Source of the DNA: Candidatus Pedobacter colombiensis
GTDB lineage: Bacteria; Bacteroidota; Bacteroidia; Sphingobacteriales; Sphingobacteriaceae
Direction of reading: 5' to 3'
DNA length: 64,000 nucleotides
Assembly (NCBI GenBank): GCA_029202485.1
Contig: CP119313.1
Coordinates: forward strand, 1,736,001-1,800,000
The translations under genes and the position numbers were made by a program. Positions 54,494 through 62,766 of the stretch are shown piece by piece. How positions within the stretch are numbered: the first letter of the stretch is position 1; every line of letters starts with the position of its first letter. The notes beneath the pieces were generated by a model. The model saw only the letters and a program-made list of their open reading frames with translations, was not told the DNA's origin and did no database searches.

Positions 54494-56389
54494 ATGAGAA
54501 ATACCATATTAGCCGTTTTATTATTTTTGTTTAGTCCTGCTATTTTGCTGGCCCAGTTTAATGTTAAAGAATTTGGTGCAAAGGGAGATGGGCAGACAAT
54601 GGATACCCGCTCTATTCAGCAAGCAATAGACAAGGCTTTTGAAAGTAAGGGTGGCGTAGTGATTGTACCTGCCGGTACATTTAAAATTGGAACCCTAATA
54701 CTTAAGGATAATGTTAACCTGCATTTGGATGCCGGAGCTCTATTATTGGGCAGTCCGGACTATAGAGATTATACGGAGGTTGTCCAGAAATATGAGTCGC
54801 GGACCAGAGATCTTTATGCTAGATACTTTATGATTTTTGCAGAAGGCGCCAAAAACATCTCTATAACGGGATCTGGTACGATACATGGAAACGGACTAAA
54901 GAATTTTCAGGAAGTAAAACCTCAGAACCTTAGACCTTACATGATACGGCTGGTTAGCTGTCATAATGTGAGTTTGAATGGTATAAGTCTTTTAGAAGCT
55001 GCTAATTGGACATTACATCTTTTGGGGTGCAAAGACGTAAATGTTAGTGGTATTGTTATTGAGAATGAAGGCGAAGGAAATAGAGATGGCCTGGATATAG
55101 ATGGTTGCCAGCGGGTAACTGTAGCTAATTCTCGTTTTTCAACGACGGATGATGCCATTGTGATGAAAGCAACGAGTGATACGTTGTGTCAGGATATTGC
55201 GATAACGAATTGCACATTCAGAAGAATTGGTGGCTCTGCTTTAAAGACCGGAACAGAATCTAATGGTGGATTTAAGAATATAACTATCAGCAATTGTGTA
55301 ATTAAAGATATACCGGTTCATGCGGGAATTGAATTGATGACTGTTGATGGTGGAATCATGCAGAATATTCTGATAGAGAACATTAGTATGGAAGATGTAG
55401 CCACTCCATTTTTTATTAGGCTTGGGATTAGAGCCAGGCCGTTTAAATCTGGACAATACGTAAAGGAAATCGAAGATGTAAAGGACATTTCCTTAACTAA
55501 TATTTCGGCCATCAATGCTAAGTTACCATCCAGTATTATTGGTTTACATAACAATAAGATAAAGAATGTGACTATCAGTAATTATACGGCACGATATGCA
55601 TATGTTCAACATGCTGATCCTTATAATAAAGTGTCATTTCAAGAGTTTGAGTACCCGGCAGCAGCAATGTTTAGTAAATTGCCAGCCTATGGGATCTATT
55701 GTAGAAGCGTTGATGAATTGCATTTGCAAAATGTCAGGATATACACAGTTGAAAATGAAAAAAGACCTGCAATCACATTTGATAGGATAAATAACCTGGA
55801 ATTATTCAGTGTAAAAGCAGAAGTTAAGCAACAAGATGCTCCAATGCTATACATTAGAAATTCGAAAGGGATTACTGCCGCTTTTTGTAAAACTATCGGG
55901 ATAAATAATGCATTATTTGAGATGGAAGGAGCCAGTAATTTCAATGTTCATTTATCCAGCAATATACTTCAAAACGGACAAAAAGAAACTAGAGTTGCTC
56001 CGGCCTTAGCGGATCATGCTGTATTTGAGGATTTCGATACAGAAATTAAGTATACAGTTAACAGTGGAGCAAAAATTCAGGGACTTACAGCACATGATCT
56101 TAAAAATCCATTAAAGATCAAATTAAATAGCCGAAAAGGAGCCTTACAGCTATGCCTTTTATCCCTTAATAGTACAAAAAAGCCTCAAAAAGTATTGGTT
56201 AAATATGATGGGATTATCCAGGAGTTTTTAATCAGCTGGAACGAATGGGGCTGGGCGCCAATATCCTTGCTAAAGGAATATCAAGGCAATGAAAAGGTTG
56301 AATTTGAGATTGTTTCCGTTGACCCTAATGCGAATTTAAAAATTGCAAAGATTTATTTGAGATACCAGGATATAGGCTTTACAGATTAA
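54494..56389 (+). CDS. GH28-like polygalacturonase family protein with C-terminal extension
   Basis: A 631-residue exported protein (signal peptide MRNTILAVLLFLFSPAILLA). The beta-helix part (about 20-430) begins FNVKEFGAKGDGQTMDTRSI and has catalytic-type acids in NRDGLDIDGC and STTDDAIVMK. As in the other GH28-like protein of the window, the GHG histidine motif is absent (GGSALKTGTES). About 120 further residues form a separate beta-rich C-terminal domain (from GAKIQGLTAHDLKNP). Substrate uncertain, probably a galacturonate-containing polymer. It lies 34 bp after the DUF4091 gene. Confidence 0.87.
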   Translation: MRNTILAVLLFLFSPAILLAQFNVKEFGAKGDGQTMDTRSIQQAIDKAFESKGGVVIVPAGTFKIGTLILKDNVNLHLDAGALLLGSPDYRDYTEVVQKYESRTRDLYARYFMIFAEGAKNISITGSGTIHGNGLKNFQEVKPQNLRPYMIRLVSCHNVSLNGISLLEAANWTLHLLGCKDVNVSGIVIENEGEGNRDGLDIDGCQRVTVANSRFSTTDDAIVMKATSDTLCQDIAITNCTFRRIGGSALKTGTESNGGFKNITISNCVIKDIPVHAGIELMTVDGGIMQNILIENISMEDVATPFFIRLGIRARPFKSGQYVKEIEDVKDISLTNISAINAKLPSSIIGLHNNKIKNVTISNYTARYAYVQHADPYNKVSFQEFEYPAAAMFSKLPAYGIYCRSVDELHLQNVRIYTVENEKRPAITFDRINNLELFSVKAEVKQQDAPMLYIRNSKGITAAFCKTIGINNALFEMEGASNFNVHLSSNILQNGQKETRVAPALADHAVFEDFDTEIKYTVNSGAKIQGLTAHDLKNPLKIKLNSRKGALQLCLLSLNSTKKPQKVLVKYDGIIQEFLISWNEWGWAPISLLKEYQGNEKVEFEIVSVDPNANLKIAKIYLRYQDIGFTD

Positions 56390-56394
56390 TTGTT

Positions 56395-56411
56395 TTTTCA
56401 AAAAGCACACA
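56395..56411 (+). promoter_or_regulatory. Degenerate relative of the shared 17-bp element
   Basis: TTTTCAAAAAGCACACA matches the shared element (copy 3) at 14 of 17 positions. It is only 37 bp before the ATG at 56449, unlike the 78-85 bp of the three clear copies, so it may be coincidental. Confidence 0.25.
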
Positions 56412-56448
56412 AATTACTACTGTATCACACCATTAATAAACAATAGAT

Positions 56449-57546
56449 ATGTCTGAAAAAGAAATGCCGAAAGCAACTGCGCAGCGTCTTTTTTCTCTTG
56501 ATTTTTTCAGGGGATTCACCATGTTTATGTTAGTTGGATCAGGCTTATATGAACTTATGCGCAATGCAGACCATTCAATTGTTTCTGAGATTGGGTGGCA
56601 GTTTGAACATCGTTATTGGCATGGTCTAACTTTATGGGATTTTGTGGAACCCTTTTTTATGTTCATTGTTGGGGTTGCTATTCCTTTTTCTGTAATGAAC
56701 CGTTTAGAAAAGGGGGATTCCTGGAATAAAGTATTCAGGCATGTTTTACAGCGGTCTATTATCTTATTCTTTTTAGGCATTCTGATTTATAGCGTTAGTT
56801 CAGGAAAGCCGGTATGGAGACTTTGGAATGTACTTACACAGTTGTCAGTAACTTATGTGTTTGCATTTCTATTGATGAGGAAGTCGATTACCTTGCAGCT
56901 TCTAATTAGCTTGTTTCTCTTACTGCTATCTGAATCATTATATAGGTCTTGGCCGGTAGAAGGTTTCAATCAGCCCTTTGTAGCTGATCATAATTTCGGT
57001 TCATGGCTTGATTTGAAATTAATGGGCGAACTGGAAAGCGATCATTGGGTAGCTTTTAATGTAGTGCCAACTGCAGCACTTACAATATGGGGAGTAGTAG
57101 CAGGACTAATATTGCGTAGCAACAGAACTCATCGGCATAAAATAAGAATTTTATTAACTGCAGGCGCAATTTGCGTATCTGCAGGTTTTGCATTGGGATT
57201 TTTTACCCCTATGATAAAACGAATAGGTACATCATCTATCATCCTGGAAACAGGCGGATGGAGCATAATTATGCTTGCTTTTTCTTATTGGTTGGTCGAT
57301 GTTATGAAGATTCGAAAAGTGCCTGCTTTTTTCGCTGTTGTCGGTATGAACTCTTTGTTTATTTACCTATTTGAACAAACCGGAGGTGCATCTTTTTTAG
57401 CGCGTATCGTTAAGCCCTTTGCATATACCTGCTTTTTTTGGTTGGGAGAAACCGGCGTTAATTATGGAACAGCCGTATTTACCTGGTTTTTATTATGGTA
57501 TATCTGCTATTGGTTATACAAACGCAAAATCTTTATTAAAATATAG
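56449..57546 (+). CDS. DUF5009 / heparan-alpha-glucosaminide N-acetyltransferase-like membrane protein
   Basis: A 365-residue protein with about ten membrane helices. The opening RLFSLDFFRGFTMFMLVGSGL and the segment RYWHGLTLWDFVEPFFMFIVGVAIPFS are typical of DUF5009 proteins, relatives of the lysosomal HGSNAT acyltransferase. In that family an acetyl group is moved from cytosolic acetyl-CoA across the membrane to an amino sugar, with an essential His. Here the reaction is inferred from the family. A PIG-L deacetylase gene follows by 5 bp, which makes an acetylation/deacetylation pair conceivable. Confidence 0.86.
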   Translation: MSEKEMPKATAQRLFSLDFFRGFTMFMLVGSGLYELMRNADHSIVSEIGWQFEHRYWHGLTLWDFVEPFFMFIVGVAIPFSVMNRLEKGDSWNKVFRHVLQRSIILFFLGILIYSVSSGKPVWRLWNVLTQLSVTYVFAFLLMRKSITLQLLISLFLLLLSESLYRSWPVEGFNQPFVADHNFGSWLDLKLMGELESDHWVAFNVVPTAALTIWGVVAGLILRSNRTHRHKIRILLTAGAICVSAGFALGFFTPMIKRIGTSSIILETGGWSIIMLAFSYWLVDVMKIRKVPAFFAVVGMNSLFIYLFEQTGGASFLARIVKPFAYTCFFWLGETGVNYGTAVFTWFLLWYICYWLYKRKIFIKI

Positions 57547-57551
57547 TTAGC

Positions 57552-58451
57552 ATGGAAACACCCTTATTAAAGTTCTTGAAAGGCGTTTTAGTTGCCCTTT
57601 TTCTGATGCAGCTTCCGGTGACATTCTCGTTTGCTCAACAAATTGCGAAACCTAGAAAATGCATTCTTGTGTTTGGCGCACATGCTGATGATGTAGATGA
57701 AAATGCAGGCGGTACACTTGCTAAATATGTTGCTCTTGGGTATGAGGGTATCTATGTTTGTGCCATAAATAACCTGGATGGTTGCAACCTGGAACGGACC
57801 CCCTGGTACGATAAGGGACCTAATTTCACTGTTTCTAATTCGCCGCATAAGTATCCTTTAGGGGCGCTGGAAACCAGCCAGATTAGGGAGGAAGAAGCCA
57901 GGCAGGCTGCTGCGGTTTATCCTGCAACACCGGTTTTTCTGAATTTTAAGGAGCCTACTTTCTTCATGGGAAGGAAGTATGTTAGTTATGGAACTGATCT
58001 ATTCCATGAATACAACCCACCGGGCAGGCAACAGATTGCAATAGCAACATATCTGGATGAGGATGTTGATTTCGTATTTAATTTACTCAAAAAGTACCAA
58101 CCTGAAATAGTAATAACGCACACATTAGGTGGTGAAAAACTAGATCATGGTAATGCCGCATACCTGGTTTACCTGGCGTTTAAGAAAGCGATTAGAGAGC
58201 AGGTACCTGTAGGCAAATTATGGATGACGGTTAATGGCTGGCTTTTGGATCCAATAGCGCAAAAAAGCGGTCGTGGGAAACCTGACGTTCATATTGATGT
58301 AAAAGCATATTTGAAAGTTAAATATGAAGCATTGAACAAGCACTTAAGTCAAAATGGTGGCTTTGGAAGAGATTACGTAATGGGAAATGAAACGCAGCCA
58401 AAAGAAGTAATTGAGGAGTTTATCACGGTACTTGATCATACCAAAAAATAA
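57552..58451 (+). CDS. PIG-L family deacetylase, exported
   Basis: A 299-residue zinc-dependent deacetylase (LmbE/PIG-L family) acting on N-acetylated amino sugars. It has an N-terminal signal peptide (hydrophobic run VLVALFLMQLPVTFSFAQ). The metal motif is GAHADD (His44, Asp46, Asp47), followed by DENAGGTLAKYVALGYE. TSQIREEEARQAAAV and ITHTLGGEKLDHGNAA are also typical. It is cotranscribed with the acyltransferase-like gene (5-bp gap) and the NHL-repeat gene (7-bp gap). The natural substrate is not known. Confidence 0.92.
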   Translation: METPLLKFLKGVLVALFLMQLPVTFSFAQQIAKPRKCILVFGAHADDVDENAGGTLAKYVALGYEGIYVCAINNLDGCNLERTPWYDKGPNFTVSNSPHKYPLGALETSQIREEEARQAAAVYPATPVFLNFKEPTFFMGRKYVSYGTDLFHEYNPPGRQQIAIATYLDEDVDFVFNLLKKYQPEIVITHTLGGEKLDHGNAAYLVYLAFKKAIREQVPVGKLWMTVNGWLLDPIAQKSGRGKPDVHIDVKAYLKVKYEALNKHLSQNGGFGRDYVMGNETQPKEVIEEFITVLDHTKK

Positions 58452-58458
58452 GAATCAA

Positions 58459-59412
58459 ATGAGGTTATGTAAATCATTCATTCCTATGCTGTTATATGTA
58501 ATGGCAGGGTTAGTTTTACCAATTTATGCTAAAGGGCAATCTCAGGTGGTGATGTTGAACAAATGGGGGGAGTTTGGAGATAAACCGGGCCAGTTTAAAT
58601 ACCCTACTATGGTTGCGGTGGATAAAGCTACTGCAGCTGTATATGTTGTCGATCAGCACAATCATAGGATTCAAAAATTTGACAAGAGCGGAAACTTTAT
58701 GCTAATGTGGGGTAAATTGGGTAGTCAAGCAGGAGAGTTTAATTATCCGTACGGTATAGCACTTGATACTAAGGGTAATGTATATGTATCTGATACCAAT
58801 AACAACAGGATACAAAAGTTTTCATCCGAAGGTGTTTATATTGGGTCGGTAGGATCTTACGGCATTGCAGAAGGACAATTTAAATATCCTTATGGAATTG
58901 CTATGGATAAAAATGATGTTTTATATGTGATTGATGCATCTAATTACCGAATACAAAAAATTAGTTCTGAACTCAAATTTATTGGGAATTGGGGATCACA
59001 GGAAAGTTTAGGAATTAAGCTGTATATGCCACATGAGGTAGCAATAACCCCCAATGATGCTGTTTTGCTTAGCGATAGGCAGAATCATCGGATATCTTTC
59101 TTTTCTAAAGACGGAAAACTATTAAAGCGACTTGGCGAATATGGAGAGGGGAAACTGATAAAAGGTGGTCAGTTTAGTGAACCACATGGTCTTGCGGTGA
59201 GTTCGGATGGGGATATCTTTATTGCGGATCGTTACAATTTCCGTGTTCAAAAATTTGATAGCAATGGAACATATCAAACCCAATGGCTTACTTCAGGTAC
59301 TTTTGAGGACAGTAAGTATTTCCCTCTGGGCCTGGCTACGGGAACAGATGGCTGTATATTTCTTACCGATCATTATGCGCATAGTATATATGCCTATAAG
59401 CTTTTAAACTGA
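58459..59412 (+). CDS. NHL-repeat beta-propeller protein, exported
   Basis: A 317-residue secreted protein. The open frame begins at 58411, inside the PIG-L gene, but the ATG at 58459 directly precedes a signal peptide (MRLCKSFIPMLLYVMAGLVL, cleaved near AKGQ). Six NHL-like repeats follow, each with a core such as VYVSDTNNNRIQKFSSEG, forming a six-bladed propeller. Propellers of this kind bind ligands or, in some families, act as lyases or peptidyl-amidating enzymes. No catalytic signature was recognised. It is the last gene of unit C. Confidence 0.87.
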   Translation: MRLCKSFIPMLLYVMAGLVLPIYAKGQSQVVMLNKWGEFGDKPGQFKYPTMVAVDKATAAVYVVDQHNHRIQKFDKSGNFMLMWGKLGSQAGEFNYPYGIALDTKGNVYVSDTNNNRIQKFSSEGVYIGSVGSYGIAEGQFKYPYGIAMDKNDVLYVIDASNYRIQKISSELKFIGNWGSQESLGIKLYMPHEVAITPNDAVLLSDRQNHRISFFSKDGKLLKRLGEYGEGKLIKGGQFSEPHGLAVSSDGDIFIADRYNFRVQKFDSNGTYQTQWLTSGTFEDSKYFPLGLATGTDGCIFLTDHYAHSIYAYKLLN

Positions 59413-59479
59413 TGCCTGAAATATAAGGCCAGTTTTTAGTCTTTACCATAAAATATGGATAAAACAATGTTAAATATCC

Positions 59480-59496
59480 TGTTAAAAAAGTACACA
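59480..59496 (+). promoter_or_regulatory. Shared 17-bp element, copy 3 (upstream of the gene at 59575)
   Basis: TGTTAAAAAAGTACACA differs from copies 1 and 2 at one position (T to C). It ends 78 bp before the ATG at 59575 and opens unit D. Confidence 0.65.
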
Positions 59497-59574
59497 TTTT
59501 AAATTGATTATCAAATAATAGTGCCATTTAAGAGTAATAGATTTGGTTTATAAATTCATTTTCTTAACATATTT

Positions 59575-61398
59575 ATGAAATATATATATTCTTTTACCAG
59601 TCTTCTTTTTTTGCTTTTCCCTGTGCTAACAGCCTATGGACAAAAAGGAATAAACTCAACAAATACTTCAGAAAACTACAACCCAATGTATTGGGCTGAA
59701 GGAGTTACCGACTATAATAACAGAAAAAATGTGCCCGGTGCTGAAACCGAGATGATCAATGATATTTATGCTAAAGGCTGGCGTGGAGTAGTTTATTGGG
59801 GAGCGAGCCGCAATGGGGCAAAGATGAATTATTATTATAAATCCCCTTACCTGGAAAAACAAAGCTGGGCCGTTCCTGAAAAGGATAACCTCAGTCCGCT
59901 TATTAGCGCAGCACATAAAAAGGGTATAAAAGTGATGATTAATATGGAAGGGGTTAATCCTTACCATTGGGAGCAAAATAAATGGACGCCGGAAACAATC
60001 AAGGCTGCGGCATCAGATCTGGCTGCTACAGGTGTAGATGCTGTATTTGAAGAGTGTTTTGAAGCAAGTCCTAAAGTGTTCGTTTCTCTTGCACGGGAGC
60101 TTAAAAGCAAAAAGGTGGATTACATCTCCGGTACAGATCCAATGCTGCTTCGAGAATCCAGTTTTGTCAATCTTTGGCCGGAAACCGGAACCATTAATAT
60201 TTATAATTATTACCTTAAGCGTGATAAACTATATAATATAGCTACCCTGGCACAACATGGATCATTGGGACTTGGCTGGGCAAAATACTGGAATAAACCA
60301 ACAGCATTAATTTCTCCTGTAAATCGTAACTGGGGGATAGCCAATGAGTATACACCCGCAGTAATACCCTATTTATGCATGATCAGAGCATTGCAATTCA
60401 GAATGGATAACTTTATCATTTTCGGTGGGGTAAATGTATTTGATCCTATACAAACACAAAACTGGATTAAAAGCTATGTAGATAAACAAGAAAAAGATCG
60501 TCCGGTTATGAATATTGTCGTACTCCTTAAAAAAGAGAGCAATACATCCGAAGGAGAGGCTGGATGGAACCGACTGTTCAATTCTGGCGATGCAATAACT
60601 TCAGGCGCGTTTAATGCAGGTTACAATGTAGTGGTGAGCGATAAAGTAATTCCTGCGGATGCTTATTGGATATATACACCAGGTGGTAAAAATGACGCGC
60701 TTCCAGCAGACGTCGTTGCCTTATTTAATACCAATAAGCCTGTTTTTCTTCAATCTGCTGCCAGCATCCCAAGTGGAAATACTATTAATAGCAGCTGGAA
60801 AACAGTACTTGAAAAATGTGGCATCGACGGAACTAAAGTTTTTAAATATGCCGAAGGGAGTGATAGCCCATCTGAAGTTTCTTTGCCGGGAGATCAGGAA
60901 ATTGAAATCCCCTACACAGGCTATTATAAAAATACATATTTGAGATTTACCGGTTCGGATGTACAGCGTGGAAAGGACTTACGTGCTGGTACTATCATCC
61001 CCGCAAATGCAATTAATGGAACAATTTACAGTGCACCAAATAAAACTTATGGTAGAGGGCCTTACATTGCCGGTAAAAATAATAAGTATCTAATTACCAC
61101 AACAGCTTTGAATTGGGAAACCGCTTATCCCATTGCTAATCTTTTATCCGGAGGGGGCATCCTTCCGTCATCAAATGTGTGGGGTATTGCCGGCAAAAAT
61201 GTTACGGCTTTGCTAGCTATTGAAACAACAGAACTGAATATCACCATACCCAATCTTAAGGACGGATCTAAAATTCACGTGGTGGTATGGGATAATATGA
61301 AGAACAAGAAGTCTGAAGAGACCCTAACGTATAAAGCGCCCTATACACACATGTTAAAGGAATATGATTTTATATTAATTGATACAGTTAAGGACTAA
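59575..61398 (+). CDS. Secreted TIM-barrel glycosidase-like protein, family unassigned
   Basis: A 607-residue exported protein (signal peptide about 1-22, ending TAYGQ). The N-terminal half (about 35-340) looks like a TIM barrel: YWAEGVTDYNNRKN, YAKGWRGVVYWGASRNG, HKKGIKVMINMEGVNPYHW and DAVFEECFEAS. Glu157/Glu158 in FEECFEA are candidate catalytic acids. The middle (about 345-420) resembles a glutamine-amidotransferase-like/trimerisation fold (YWIYTPGGKNDALPADVVALF), and the rest is beta-rich. It recalls hypothetical glycosyl hydrolase families (GHL), but I cannot assign one. It heads unit D with the GH27 gene. Confidence 0.68.
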   Translation: MKYIYSFTSLLFLLFPVLTAYGQKGINSTNTSENYNPMYWAEGVTDYNNRKNVPGAETEMINDIYAKGWRGVVYWGASRNGAKMNYYYKSPYLEKQSWAVPEKDNLSPLISAAHKKGIKVMINMEGVNPYHWEQNKWTPETIKAAASDLAATGVDAVFEECFEASPKVFVSLARELKSKKVDYISGTDPMLLRESSFVNLWPETGTINIYNYYLKRDKLYNIATLAQHGSLGLGWAKYWNKPTALISPVNRNWGIANEYTPAVIPYLCMIRALQFRMDNFIIFGGVNVFDPIQTQNWIKSYVDKQEKDRPVMNIVVLLKKESNTSEGEAGWNRLFNSGDAITSGAFNAGYNVVVSDKVIPADAYWIYTPGGKNDALPADVVALFNTNKPVFLQSAASIPSGNTINSSWKTVLEKCGIDGTKVFKYAEGSDSPSEVSLPGDQEIEIPYTGYYKNTYLRFTGSDVQRGKDLRAGTIIPANAINGTIYSAPNKTYGRGPYIAGKNNKYLITTTALNWETAYPIANLLSGGGILPSSNVWGIAGKNVTALLAIETTELNITIPNLKDGSKIHVVVWDNMKNKKSEETLTYKAPYTHMLKEYDFILIDTVKD

Positions 61399-61442
61399 TT
61401 AAGCTAACCCTGAGAAATTAAACCAAATTAATACACCGAAAT

Positions 61443-62723
61443 ATGATGCAATCCACTGAAAAAATGTTTTCAGGGCTTTTTGCCCTGCTCTTCTTAATCT
61501 CTATATTAAGCTGTGGTACGAAAACCGCTGAAAAAAAACAGGCTATACAAGATACAAAAGCCCAAAATCTTGCGCTTACCCCACCTATGGGCTGGAATAG
61601 CTGGAACGCATTTGGAAAAAATGTAAACGAAAAAGTCATTCGTGAAACTGCTGATGCAATGGTGAGTTCAGGCTTAAAGGATGCCGGCTTTTCTTACATT
61701 GTAATTGATGACTTTTGGCAACTCAGCAGAGATTCTGTGACAGGTATGCTGCAAGCCGATGTTACAAGGTTCCCATCAGGAATTAAAGCGTTAGCGGATT
61801 ATGTCCACAGCAAAGGACTTAAATTTGGCATTTATTCTGATGCCGGAACGAAAACATGCGGTGGGGTTCCCGGCAGTTTTGGATATGAAGAAAAAGATGC
61901 AAAACTTTTTGCAGAATGGGGAGTGGATTTCTTGAAATACGATTACTGTTATTGTCCCGATTTAGCCTCTACAAACAATGATTATAAAATGGCCATTGAT
62001 CGGTATAAAACTATGGGAGATGCACTTAAGGCAACCGGCAGGCCGATTGTTTTTAGCATTTGCGAATGGGGGCCGCGTTCTCCATGGTTATGGGGGAAAG
62101 AAGTTGGCGGGCACATGTGGCGTACTTCGTATGATGTAGCGGATATATGGGATAAACCACGCAATGAATCCAGTCCAATTGGAATTCTGACTTCAATTGA
62201 TGCAGCGGCTAATCTGGGACGTTTTGCAGGTCCTGGTGGATGGAACGATCTTGATATGTTGGTTGTAGGATTAAATAATACAGGGTTTATCAAAGGTGGT
62301 GGTTGCACAGATATTGAATACCGTACACAAATGAGCATGTGGTGCATGTTAGCATCTCCAATTATGCTTGGTGGGGATATCCGCAATATGTCGCCATTAA
62401 CAAAAGAAATCTTGCTGAATAAGGATCTGATCGGGATAAATCAGGATTCGTTAGGGAAACCCGGCTATCGTGTTTTCAGCAAAGATGGTCTGGAAGCGTG
62501 GAGAAAGGAGCTAAGTGGTAACAGGGTGGCCATTGCACTGTTTAACCGTAACTCGACAAATAAAACACTTACCGTATCAATGGAAGATCTGGAAATGAAA
62601 AAAAATGAGACTTATGGTAGCGTTTACGATGTATGGACACATAAGATTGTAAATCAGGCTAAGGAAACACTGGCTGCCAACTTAAAACCTCACGAATGCC
62701 AGGTATTTATACTTTCTAATTAA
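61443..62723 (+). CDS. Alpha-galactosidase, GH27
   Basis: A 426-residue lipoprotein-type enzyme (signal peptide ending in LISILSC, lipid Cys at about residue 22). The GH27 start LTPPMGWNSWNAFG, nucleophile Asp167 in LKYDYC and acid/base Asp231 in WRTSYDV are present. The recognition loop reads CEWG: the Glu is the form found in alpha-galactosidases rather than the Ser of alpha-N-acetylgalactosaminidases. A C-terminal beta domain (about 335-426) follows. It acts on terminal alpha-galactose; a second alpha-galactosidase (GH36) is encoded at 31842. Confidence 0.95.
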   Translation: MMQSTEKMFSGLFALLFLISILSCGTKTAEKKQAIQDTKAQNLALTPPMGWNSWNAFGKNVNEKVIRETADAMVSSGLKDAGFSYIVIDDFWQLSRDSVTGMLQADVTRFPSGIKALADYVHSKGLKFGIYSDAGTKTCGGVPGSFGYEEKDAKLFAEWGVDFLKYDYCYCPDLASTNNDYKMAIDRYKTMGDALKATGRPIVFSICEWGPRSPWLWGKEVGGHMWRTSYDVADIWDKPRNESSPIGILTSIDAAANLGRFAGPGGWNDLDMLVVGLNNTGFIKGGGCTDIEYRTQMSMWCMLASPIMLGGDIRNMSPLTKEILLNKDLIGINQDSLGKPGYRVFSKDGLEAWRKELSGNRVAIALFNRNSTNKTLTVSMEDLEMKKNETYGSVYDVWTHKIVNQAKETLAANLKPHECQVFILSN

Positions 62724-62766
62724 TAGGTGTTCAAAGGAGCCTTAAAAATAAAAAACTGAATAGGAT

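Noticed and set aside
58411..58458. Longer NHL-protein start inside the PIG-L gene
   Set aside because: The ATG at 58459 directly precedes the signal peptide; the upstream part reads as basic filler in another frame of the PIG-L gene.
61443..62723. GH27 protein as an alpha-N-acetylgalactosaminidase
   Set aside because: The recognition loop has CEWG with Glu; the N-acetylgalactosaminidase type has Ser at that place, so alpha-galactosidase is the better call.
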